NCBI GenBank assembly: GCA_026075535.2
Contig: AP026541.1
Coordinates: forward strand, 12,338,001 to 12,402,000
DNA: 64,000 nt
Source: Tricholoma matsutake
Lineage: Eukaryota > Basidiomycota > Agaricomycetes > Agaricales > Tricholomataceae
Direction: 5' to 3'
The position numbers and the translations under genes are program-made. Below the pieces are notes generated by a model that saw nothing but the letters and a program-made list of their open reading frames with translations, was not told where the DNA came from and ran no database searches. Positions 45,366 to 54,160 of the stretch are shown here, in pieces (within the stretch, counting starts at the first letter, position 1; the number at the start of each line of letters is the position of its first letter).

Positions 45366-45715
45366 TCTCCTGTGGCTCAACTGGTTAAGCACACATGTTT
45401 GGTTTGTCATGTGATCACTCTAATCAAGATGTCTTGAGTTCAATCCTTACTCTGCACAAATATATTTTGTAGCCACTTTGACAACTTAAGACTTGAAATT
45501 TGACTATCCATTAGGGTATATACTCTAAGTTGAGGATCTGGAGTAACCAGAATAACTGGACTCCAACCAGAATAACTGGACTCCAATCAGAATAACTGGA
45601 CTCTGACCGGAATAACTGGACTCTGACTGGAATAATTGGACTCCAACTGGAATAACTGGACTCCAACCGGAATAACTGGACTCCAACCGGAATAGGTGGG
45701 GGAGGGTAAATTACA
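45366..45715 (+). repeat. SINE-like end T4 of element E1
   Basis: The head has A-box-like TGGCTCAACTGGTTAAGC and B-box-like GAGTTCAATCCT about 65 bp on. The body carries seven GGAATAACTGGACTCCAACC-type units (45548-45695), the same word as in T3. The outer tip is AGGTGGGGGAGGGTAAATTA. The head is inside and the tail outside, mirroring T3. Confidence 0.75.
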
Positions 45716-45961
45716 GCTCAAGTTGCAGTTGGATCTTGGGCCAAAACTCCACTCTATCCAGGGAAACCATTAAGATTGTTCAGAAGCAAATGGGAAGTGA
45801 AGAGCAGGTGGGACCTCAGAAAAAAGTTGATGAGACTGAGTTGGAAGATAAGGTAGAAGAGACAGATGAGGAATCCAAGTTCTGTAGAACTTGATGATTA
45901 AAAGAAGCAGTCTTAAGTACAAATTTTACTCAGTATAATAGATAACATCATGTGTGCCAAC

Positions 45962-46332
45962 TAGTGTTGCCATGACCTCAAGTTGGACATTTTGATTGCT
46001 GTATATCTCTGCAAGCACATCATTGTAGGATGTAAACTAATTGATGCAGGGTACATATTTATTGCTGCTATCAACAAATCCAAAAATTATGTAAATCGGA
46101 TCCCTATATCTTGAGTTATTGACTGACTAAAATTCCAACTTTGTACATCAAAAAGCTTGAATTTTAGTCAGTCAATAACTCAAGATATAGTGATCTGATT
46201 TACGTAATTTTTGGATTTGTTGATAGCAGTAATAAATATGTACCCTGCATCAATTAGTTTACATCCTACGATGATGTGCTTGCAGAGATATACAGCAATC
46301 AAAAAGTCCGACTTGAAGTCATGGCAACATTA
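45962..46332. mobile_element. Fold-back hAT-like MITE with 8-bp duplication GTGCCAAC (371 bp)
   Basis: The ends are TAGTGTTGCCATGACCTCAA and, inverted, TAATGTTGCCATGACTTCAA. The arms stay complementary for about 170 bp each, through CTCTGCAAGCACATCAT and AATTGATGCAGGGTACATAT, around a short centre at about 46145. GTGCCAAC flanks both sides (45954-45961, 46333-46340). A transcript would form a long, nearly perfect dsRNA. Confidence 0.92.
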
Positions 46333-46561
46333 GTGCCAACTGCCAACAAGGCACTCCAGCAGGTAATTGACCTTGCTAAACCATTTTAATAGACCATGGT
46401 ACATATATTAGAGCATTTGAGAGCATAAAAAATAGTAGTATTCATATGGATACCCATGGATGATCCATGGATGCCACCCATATCCATGGACTTTAGTATG
46501 TCATCCATGGATATTCACCCAGATGGACCTGGGTCGATCCACGGTAGTCCCTAGTCTCTAT

Positions 46562-47049
46562 CACTGGCACCAAGTGCCCCAAAAACTAGACAAAAAATGG
46601 CTACAAACACAACACAAGCACATCAATAAGATCAAAGCAACAGGCAATCAACTACCTCACTGCAGGAGATTACCTCCTCCCTGGTAAGCAAATATATGTG
46701 CACATTTTATCTCATGTTCTGTTACAGTTCAGTCACAGGTAAGATGGATGACTTCGCCAATGGGTTCCAGGAATCTGCTGACCAGCTTGCACAAGCCACA
46801 CACAAGCTCACAGAAAAGACTTGTCCAATTGGGCCATGGCTAAAGCCTGGCATGAACGAGTCCTCCATTCTAAAGTAATGAGTCATACAAACAGAAAAAT
46901 TTATAGCCAGTCAGTATGGAACATATTACAGTTCAAGTTATTCCTATAAGAAGTTATCATTATAATTGTTACTAGGTGAGGACTAGATATGGAAACAGGA
47001 TCACAGAAGTTCATAATCCATAATGTAATGCACAGTTTGCATTTCACCA
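46562..47049 (+). other. Flank of the large hAT element; possible exon fragments, unassigned
   Basis: Plus-strand pieces read VPQKLDKKWLQTQHKHINKI and MDDFANGFQESADQLAQATH, with GT-AG-like stretches near 46684-46740. The minus strand also shows possible continuity with the remnant at 37134-37421 across the GTCTCTAT duplication. I cannot decide which strand was coding. Confidence 0.3.
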
Positions 47050-47883
47050 TCACTTTGCATATATTGCCACAACTGCATCTTTCCCTCTGCAATGCATTGG
47101 ATCTGTCGTAGATTGCAATAGTCCCTCATATACCATGTTAGCACCAGTTGTAATACCATTGTGAAAGCATAGTTCCTCATTAACAACAATGCATGATATA
47201 TAATGTGCTTCTCCATGATAGATAATACCTTTTAGTTTTATTGTAAAAGGCTGATTATTTCTGCTAACAATTGTCACTTCTGGGTCTATTTTAAAAAATA
47301 TTCCTTCAAATTCAAATATAAGTATAGCTGGAACCGACACAAAAGAATATGAATGTATGAGATGTTGATTGCATTCAGAACATCTAGACATTGAACCTTC
47401 CAGATGATTCTGAATCCAATCTTGTATTGATACATAAGGACTTGTTCCAGAAGACAAAACGCAAGACTGAACAGAATGTTGACGAGTTTGAGCCTGAGTC
47501 AATGTATGTTCTTGAGAACATGTAAGTTGTGAGGACACAATTTGAGTGGGTGTTGTAAACATAAGCTGTAATAATCTAACCACTGATGTATGCCTACCCC
47601 ACCACAAGCCAGCAATTCTTAAGTCATACAGTTTAGGTCTAAATATGTCCCTCACATTTTCTAATAAAGTCTGACCATCTAAATGACTTTGAAATCCATT
47701 GCATATATCCTCAAGTATATCATCATTGTTATTGCTCCATATTATACCAAGAGGGACTGAGATATGGTAAACTTCATTACCTGTTGTATCAGAACTTTTA
47801 TTACTGCTAACTCTCAATATTTTATGTGGCTGTTTAACAGTCAACTTTTCATTGACAGTTACATCAACAATTTTTCTTTTCAA
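47050..47883 (-). pseudogene. USP-like cysteine-protease-fold protein, probably without its catalytic Cys
   Basis: A 277-codon minus-strand frame. Residues 45-60 read ISVPLGIIWSNNNDDILEDI; related fungal proteins have a Cys-containing SCAYD-type segment after WSNN, which is absent here. A CxxC pair (RCSECNQH) lies at about 166-173. Then come VSVPAILIFEFEG and the C-terminal block IIYHGEAHYISCIVVNEE with NGITTG, resembling the catalytic-His region of ubiquitin-specific proteases (GxHYxxxI...WxxxDG). Such genes accompany basidiomycete transposons. The frame is open but the active site looks incomplete, so I call it a pseudogene. Family assignment is from memory of motif patterns and is moderate. 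Confidence 0.5.
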
Positions 47884-48528
47884 ACTGACACTGGTGCCAT
47901 TTGAATCTTCTGGCCGTGTTCAACTGGCAAAACCGGCAGCAAGTTTAAAAAGATGAACAAGAGGCAGAGGCTAGAACCAAGCTTAGCAGAATGGAAATAG
48001 ATGAGAGGAATAGGGGAGGGACCGACCTGGGCATGGGGGTGGAGAATAGGGCCGGAGTCATCCAATCATCCAGCTAGGCATTGACTATGACATTATATCC
48101 AGCAACTCTCAAGATTAATTGCTGAGGATGATGTATAAGATCAGACACATAGAATTGGATGCCTGGAAGGTCAGACAGACCATCGTAATACTGGAGAACT
48201 TGAAATCAAACCTAGATCAACCACGTATCAAGGTAACTTTCGGATCGCCGTAATAGCCATGCCTTCTGGCCACAACCTCAGTGTTGTTGGTCAGATGGCT
48301 ATTACACAGCTGCAACCATGACATCAAGGCTATGAAATATGTCCTGCGGGTGAGGCAACCACAAAAAAGAAGCACCACAGTAGGCTTTTTGACACAGGTA
48401 AATATTTGCAACACCGTTGAGTTTCTTAGTAAGAATCTGACAGCAAAGTGAGCAAAAGCAGTCAATAGAAAACAGATGCAAAAGATTCTCATTGAGACCA
48501 CCACTCGAGACTAATCACTCCTCTCTGA
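47884..48528. other. No gene recognised between the USP-like and LRR-like remnants
   Basis: A 95-codon minus-strand frame (48217-48504) starts with a hydrophobic stretch but has no support from introns or family resemblance. 47940-48210 has only short frames. Confidence 0.35.
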
Positions 48529-49640
48529 TCATGCCTCCTAGCAATTATCCATACAGTTCTCTATGCTATGAAGTAATCAACTGGATCATAGGACTCAGTT
48601 TTATTAGCTTGTCCCATTCCAGCAGTATTGTGTGCTTGGAAGTTCATCTACACTGGCTTACTCTGTGACATACATCCACTACCCTCTGTACTATCCTCGA
48701 TAATTACCCCAACCCTTTTGCAATATTCAACATCAAATTTGACAATGATATGGCCTCTCACAAAGCACCAGTTGCTAAAACATTCCTCCACTTTGGGTGA
48801 TGGCTGGATCTGATAGACAGCTTGTGAACGTCAAACATGTCAATGCATTTGGTGGTAGTTGAGTCAGACAACCATCAATCAACAATGCATACTGGAATCA
48901 CTGATCAAATATTTGACATGTTGGAAGGAAGACATGCTTTCAATGCCTTAACTGAGCTTCGCATTGAAGTTAGATCACCATTCACTCACTTCATCACTAT
49001 TCCTGTGTTTCCAAACATCGAACACCTGTACACTGTGATGAGAGGAGTCCCCACCTGCATCTTGAGGAGGAGGCATCAGATATCCCCTGTCAGATATCAA
49101 ATCAAGCTCCTAGACTTAAACACCTTGTTGTTGATACCGATGGAATTGGAAAGGTGTTATTTGGAAAGCTTCCCTCTGTCACAGTGCTGATGATGCATTG
49201 TACAAGCTTGCACAGCATCACAGAGTATGGCTCTACTCTTCACCATGCCCTGGTGAGCACAGAGGCCTTGTTCACAGACTTCCACGCTATCGCAAAAAAC
49301 CTGACCAAAGTTAAAATCTCTGTCAAAGTAAATTGGCTGCGTGATCTCGGGACAGTCCATTTACCTGCTGCCACCAAGCTCCTTATTTGGGCAGCAGGTC
49401 ACTACCATGCCAGTCCCTTACTTCCTATGGTCAGGATAGATGCTCCGCTGTTGGAAACAGGGTGCTTTTATTTGGCCAATACTCGTTGCATTGATTTTGC
49501 TGCCAGCACTTTCCAATCGTCAATCAAACATCTCACTGTCATGACCCCGGTGATGATGCTCAACCTGGGAAAACCACCAGAACTGCTGATGAGGCAATCG
49601 ATGATGTTTACAATGAGTCAGAGGAGGGTTGCGAGACGTT
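48529..49640 (+). pseudogene. LRR/F-box-like protein remnant, 5' part
   Basis: Plus-strand frames with shifts read SLCYEVINWIIGLSFISLSH, then FDMLEGRHAFNALTELRIEV, PVFPNIEHLYTVMRGVPTC-like, and FGKLPSVTVLMMHCTSLHSI. Leucine-rich spacing (FxxLTELRI, LPSVTVLMM, SSIKHLTVMTP) resembles the C-terminal repeats of fungal F-box-like proteins. No F-box is recognised. At about 49605 a dispersed repeat interrupts it and the sequence continues near 50720. Several stops show it is dead. Confidence 0.45.
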
Positions 49641-50715
49641 CCGAAAGTTCGTGGTTAAACCTCTGAGAAGATTACTAGTTAACACTAGTCGTGAAGGTAG
49701 TTTTATGAGAGACAAAGGCATTTGTTGTGGTCCGATCGAGTATCGATCGATATCGAGGGCGATTGACGAGATTGACGGCGAACAAGTTTTATTGTAGATG
49801 GTCGATATGTGAATTATGGGGACCTTTCGATAGGTCGATGGTATACGAAGGGTGCGGCAAACTGCCATGAAGTGTTGGAAGGGTTACTAGAACTATGACG
49901 AGAGGATCGAGGATGCGACGATTGCAGAGGTTTCTTGTTGATCGAGAAAACCTGCAGAGTCTTAGATTGTTTTTATAAAGCTGATCGGATGCTTAGAACT
50001 GTATATGAGACGATATGTGAAGACGATTTCTTGTTCTTTTCAAGTAGATACTACAGAGTTCTATATGTTTTAAAGAAACTTCCTAAAATGGAATGAGAAA
50101 CATGTGTAGAACATGAGGCAAAAGATATGAGTTAAGGCACAAGGCCATAAAGGAGACTGGAATCCGAACAAGAAAGATATATATATCATATGATGAAAGA
50201 GTAATAAAGGGAAAGAACTAAAAGAGACTGTCCTTTGTGTATAAACTGCGCTAAGTCTCACAATAATGCGTCCAGCGGGTTCTGTGCGCGATAGGGACTT
50301 GGAATGAAGCTGACCTATGATCAGCAGGTTTGAACACGAGTTGGAATACATCCTAGTGCATGGTCTTCCACCATTTAGATAATGAAGGTGGCGCCCGATG
50401 TCGCTCATAGTTTCTCGATATTGATCGATGATGCTCGACAATGGTCGACAATGGTCGATCGCGGTTGTGGCTTGTTCGAAGTTGGTCGGGGATGTTTGGT
50501 GGTCGTGTAGGGGAATCTTAGGGACTTTCAGGGTAGTCCTAAGGTTGTGCGATGTGGTGTTTTGATGCAGTCGATATGATATCGCGATCGATAGAGTGTG
50601 TCGCGCTGTGTCTGGGACGTCGTAGGAGTTAGCCGATGTGATTAGAATGATGCTAAAGTGTTGAATCGGTCCTTGAGCTGAGAAGACGACCTATCACCGG
50701 GTCTCGCTGCACCTC
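49605..50715 (+). repeat. Dispersed repeat family, copy 3, inserted in the LRR-like gene
   Basis: It starts near GAGTCAGAGGAGGGTTGCGAG, as does the copy at 39440. It shares TAGAACATGAGGCAAAAGA (50112), GATGAAAGAGTAATAA (50192) and a Pol-III-terminator-like T-run region. GATCGATATCGATCG-type palindromes are dense at 49735-49850 and 50410-50590. CpG is relatively preserved, so it is younger than its host gene. Confidence 0.6.
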
Positions 50716-51320
50716 AGCCTGGGCTCTATGCATCCATGCCCTGGACCTTCTATGACTTCTTAGTTCCATTACCTCAACTGGAGGATGCTGTTATTGCTGT
50801 TCATGGCATTGAGCTCACCCCCACTGATTTACTGCAAATCAAATGGCCCATGCTTATGGAACTCACGCTCATCCTTGAGCCTGGAATTGCAAACCTAATG
50901 TCTCACATTCATCTTCCCTCTATTTGACAAGCCTGCATCATCTTCCCTGAATGGTGCACAGAGTCGCTCTGGCTAGAAAACTATGTTTTTTGAGACCAAG
51001 ATAATGGGTTAGAGTTGGACCAGGAGGAGGATGTGGAGGGCAGTGATACCACTGACTCAGAACCAGATGATGTAGATGAAGGCAGCTCTCTGCCAGAGCA
51101 GGATTGTGATCACGATCCTGAAGATGAAAGTGATGATCAACAGGCTGATGAGGTGCTCACTGCCATTAGTCTTGGGGTACTGATGTGTTACAAGGAAGAG
51201 ATCAATTCCTTTGCCCATTATTTTCCACATGCATCTCTGGCCAAATGCTTGAATCTGCAGCCTCCAGACAAACATCGCTTTGATGTGGTGCCACTTAATA
51301 TGTTCAAAATTAATTCATAA
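50716..51320 (+). pseudogene. LRR/F-box-like protein remnant, 3' part with acidic tail
   Basis: The first piece reads TFYDFLVPLPQLEDAVIAVH and PTDLLQIKWPMLMELTLIL, leucine-rich and likely the continuation of 48529-49640. After stops a frame at 51015 gives an acidic tail (DVEGSDTTDSEPDDVDEGSS) and DKHRFDVVPLNMFKINS before a stop at 51318-51320. Confidence 0.42.
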
Positions 51321-51329
51321 TGATAGAAC

Positions 51330-52440
51330 ACTAAGGAACAAGATATAGTATTTCTTGGGGTTGTACAACTACTGTTACATGCAAATGCAAATACATTTTT
51401 TTGGAACCAGCATAGCAGTGGCATTGTCATTGTCATTCTCCCTCCCCACTGTCTCCCCTCCTCCCCCTCATTCCCACAGGTGGTCTCCCTGTCAGTGTCG
51501 CCTTCCTTCCCCCTTGGCTGTTGTCACTGTTCCACCTACCATCCACCCCACGAGCAGTTGCTCATGAGGCTGGAGGTGGATGGTGCTTTGTTTGTGGTAG
51601 TCGAACCCATCGTCATTGTTCCACTAATGCTGGGGCCTGCCAGGTCAGCTGCGGTCGTTTGGGCGTGCTGGCATCATCCTCAAGTGCTAGCAGCTGCAAT
51701 CTTGGGGTGCTGCTCCTTGTTGTGGGCACCAGTCGTCATAGTAGTAGTTAGTACCTAAATTTTTTGTTGACAACAAAATGAAATGATAAATGAAAAAAAC
51801 AAGTGAGCTATGGCCCAAGAGATGTCAATGATGTCCCTTAGGCTAGTTGCTGCTGTTGCCACCACTCTCCGTCTCCTTGCCTCTCGCACCCTGGCTCCAC
51901 CCCGCAAGCAGTTGCTTGCAGTGGTGGGAGAGGGTGCTGGTTGTCATGGGCATTGTTTAATAGCCTCCCCATCATCATCATTGTTGTTGTTTGCATTGTT
52001 GTTCATGCTGGCATTGTCATTGTTCGTGCTGGTGCTGGTGTTGGTACTGATGTTGTCATTTCATCGTTATCATCGTGGGGTCCTGGGGCTGTTCATCGTC
52101 GTCATGGAGTTGTATGTCGGGGTTGTGTGTTGGCAGTGTTGATGTCATTGGTAGGTATCATCTGTCGCCTCCTCTGTTCGCCCCCGATGTTGTGGCAGCC
52201 CCATTGTCTTGTCATTCCACCCACGATCCACCCCACGAGCAGTTGCTCATGGGGCTGGAGGCAGGTGGTGTGTCGTTTGTCGCTGTGGTTGGACCTCGGT
52301 GCCTTGTTTGGGTGTCACTAGGGCCTACAGGGTTGATTCTGGTTGTTTGGGTGTACTTGTTACGATTTTCGTTATCGCAACCCAGGATGGCCAGACATAT
52401 GCCAGCAAGGCCGGGTATTTCATTTTTTCCTTTCTGACTT
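51330..52440. repeat. Hairpin-mosaic region, no clear ends
   Basis: It contains GAGCAGTTGCTCATGAGGCT hairpins at about 51551 and 52227, a GCAAGCAGTTGCTTGCAGTGG hairpin at about 51905, a reversed intron-like segment (51750-51800) and many GTTGTTGTCATTG words (51960-52140). It looks like another non-autonomous element related to the 54-kb MITE, but I found no inverted ends or duplications. Confidence 0.5.
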
Positions 52441-52518
52441 GAAATGACTCGCTCCAATGGAGACCCACTCCCTGATCTGACTGCCATCGATCAACATGCT
52501 GCACCGCAGCATTCCATG

Positions 52519-52965
52519 ACATCGGATGCCTCATGCTAGGCATGAGGCTTATTGTTCTATTGTTCTTTTCTATTATTACTTGACAAGGATCTTGTATTCT
52601 GATTGGACAATAGACATCTCTGAACCGTATATAAGCTACAGTAATACTGCCTGTATTCCTTAGCTTGACCTAATTCGATCAACAGTCTTAGACTCAACCA
52701 GAACACTCAACAGCTTAGGAAGCCCCTAGCTGTGATAACTCGAACTCAACAGTTGGAAAGCCTCCAACTGTGATACACAAACTGATGGTCTACTCAGAAA
52801 GCCTCTGAGTACAGATAACCATAACAACTTGAGGAAGTACCCAAGTGAAGGCCAGAAGCCCGATACACTAGGAAAGCCTCCTAGTGCGATACCGAGACAG
52901 TTGGAAAGCCTCCAACTGTGACATACGAAGCCAAGGCTGAGTTAAAGACCTATAGTCTTAACAGT
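52519..52965 (+). repeat. Probable LTR of a different retrotransposon
   Basis: A CATGCTAGGCATGAGGCTTA start region, a TATA-like CGTATATAAGC at about 52626 and a short upstream peptide (TRSNGDPLPDLTAIDQHAAP) that could be the end of a polyprotein suggest a 3' LTR. The end may be near GTCTTAACA at about 52965. Boundaries are not certain and no second LTR is in the window. Confidence 0.42.
52690..52935 (+). repeat. Array of small hairpins with an AAAGCC loop
   Basis: Units such as CAGTTGGAAAGCCTCCAACTG, CACTAGGAAAGCCTCCTAGTG and CTCAGAAAGCCTCTGAG follow each other at about 40-bp intervals. The loop region (AAAGCCT or near) is constant while both stem arms change together. CAGTTGGAAAGCC occurs twice (52750, 52890). 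Confidence 0.78.
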
Positions 52966-53539
52966 ACTGGTGCTGGTGCCTTTGCTGGCATTGGTGCTGG
53001 CATCTTTGTTTTGTTGTTGTCATAGGGTCCTGGGTCTATTCCTGGGTACATGGCACTCATTTGAGTCTGATGTTGTATTGTGGGTGCTCACCGGGTGGGT
53101 ATCCCCTTGTGGGGTCTCCCAGTGTCCCCCTGCTTGCTCCTGACCCTTATCAACACCCTCATATCCCACTTGCACAGGGAGGGGAGATTTGGCAGCTGTT
53201 GGTGTGGTAGCTTGGTTCACATCGAGACCCTTCATGAGGTGGAGTTTGGTTCCTAAATAATGCAGAAAAACAATTAATTAGTTGAGTAAAAAACAAAGGA
53301 AAAAAAACTTACCCTAGGGTGCTGTTGTAGCAGTGTGCATGAGAGTGGTGGCAGGTGGAGATGGAGTGGTGGTTGCTGGTAGTTGGAGTGAAATGTGAGA
53401 CTTAGTTTCCCTTTGGGTCCAAAATCCGCATGTCATAAGATCCCACTGACCTTGAAAATCTGTAGGGGCTGACTTTCAAAAGAAAGCTTATTTGGCACCG
53501 CACTTAAACCTGTATTTTGATGGCATGTTCATCAGGTTA
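52966..53539. repeat. Hairpin-mosaic fragment, reversed intron-like segment
   Basis: The minus strand at about 53310-53255 reads GGTAAGTTTTTTTTCC...CTAATTAATTG...ATTATTTAGG, an intron-like unit as in the composite elements. 53090-53200 has CCTTGTGGGG and CACTTGCACAGGGAGGGG words. 53400-53539 is unassigned. Confidence 0.45.
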
Positions 53540-54160
53540 TAAAGACAAGTCCTTGTACCTCAGACTCATAACCACAGAATCCATGAACAAGGCAACTGCC
53601 AACATGACCAGCACCAAAGCAAGCCCCAGCAACCTATCCAACAATTGTACAACAACAGACAAATTCAGAACATGGTGAAGTAGCCATCAGAGGAGAATGC
53701 TTGGACAGGCAAATCCTCATACAAAAATATAAGAATAGTACTAACCATACCCTTACTGACCTATCTGAGAAAGATCTAGTAACTAAAGCCAACACCACAC
53801 TGGACCTTATGGAATGGTAAGGCCTGGACAAGCATCATCACACCTCTTTCATTGTGGCAAGGAAGCTCTGAAGTGGTGGAGTCTTATACAACATGAATTC
53901 ATGGGAGGCGGCGGCATGGTTATGGGATGCTGATGTACAAAAGCCTTCATAAACCATTTTGGGGCATAGCCAACATTCATAACAAGCTCCACTACGTTAT
54001 TGCAGAATTTGTATCTACCACTTTTGATGCAGGAGCCAGCTTATACCCACACAAAGTTAGAAGAAGCTCATATGATAATGGAAGTGGGAATTGCATTCTC
54101 AAAATACATCAAACCACCACACCTATGATCAGCAAACCAAAAGGTAGCACACATCATGAT
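53540..54160 (+). pseudogene. Retroelement Gag/ORF1-like remnant, 5' part (split by a MITE)
   Basis: Broken plus-strand frames read DLSEKDLVTKANTTLDLMEW, then HTSFIVARKL, SGGVLYNMNSWEAAAWLWDA, IRNK-like HNKLHYVIAEFVSTTFDAGA and ILKIHQTTTP. The order 'ARKL..GGVLYELN..EAA.WL' then 'YVI.EFVP.TFD' is typical of Gag-like proteins of basidiomycete non-LTR elements, from memory. The frame reaches THHD at 54160 and continues past the MITE as WLHLPYPKDANT-like sequence from 55340. Confidence 0.45.

Larger units (their letters stand above)
43218..45715. mobile_element. Composite element E1: inverted SINE-like ends, hairpin-mosaic core, 10-bp duplication
   Basis: GCTCAAGTTG lies directly at both sides (43208-43217 and 45716-45725), and the interrupted hAT reading frame resumes after it, so the 2,498-bp unit entered in one event. 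The ends are AGTACTTTACACTCCCCCAC and, inverted, TGTAATTTACCCTCCCCCAC. Order inside: SINE-like end (43218-43567), CAC-rich spacer with ATGCCCAATGCC (43680-43810), intron-like array (43846-44402), four GAGCAACTGCTC hairpin units (44701-45000), C-rich hairpins (45019-45300), an AT linker with GTGGTTAATTAA, SINE-like end (45366-45715). Long inverted ends and a 9-11 bp duplication resemble Mutator-like elements, but no transposase is present to confirm this. Confidence 0.85.
42995..45894 (+). pseudogene. hAT transposase C-terminus, split by the composite element
   Basis: Exon 42995-43070 reads LKYWHQAIEQRPQLAKMGLD-like (MKYWHQ at the start) and ends CSAL. A 48-bp GT-AG intron (43071-43118) follows, and the next exon gives ASSVDAEHAFAVGRLEINHL, the hallmark A-S-S-x-x-x-E-R-x-F region of the hAT dimerisation domain. 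At 43217 the frame FKAQV stops at the composite element. At 45716 it resumes with AQVAVGSWAKTPLYPG. A frameshift near 45765 then leads to an acidic tail (VDETELEDKVEETDEESK) and a stop at 45892-45894. The N-terminal zinc finger and catalytic core are not visible in the preceding 1 kb. It most likely belongs to the 9.1-kb hAT element. Confidence 0.87.
37450..46553. mobile_element. Large hAT insertion (9.1 kb) with 8-bp duplication GTCTCTAT
   Basis: The left end TAGGGACTACCATGGAT is matched by the inverted right end TAGGGACTACCGTGGAT: 16 of 17 bases. GTCTCTAT occurs at both flanks (37442-37449 and 46554-46561). Subterminal ATCCATGGAT words are frequent at both ends (37470-37550, 46440-46530). 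It contains the C-terminal part of a hAT transposase (42995-45894), which identifies the superfamily. Other elements have entered it: a putative 4.2-kb element, the composite element 43218-45715 and a fold-back MITE at 45962. Confidence 0.87.

Noticed and set aside
45366..45460. A functional tRNA gene with A and B boxes
   Set aside because: The boxes fit, but the cloverleaf stems do not form by eye, the B box is decayed and the unit is part of a repeated element end; the same holds for the copies at 5.1, 6.0, 43.5, 56.1 and 57.7 kb.
52075..52437. Several 70-120-codon frames at 51.4-52.4 kb
   Set aside because: They run across hairpin modules shared with non-coding MITEs and all frames are open because of GT-rich composition.
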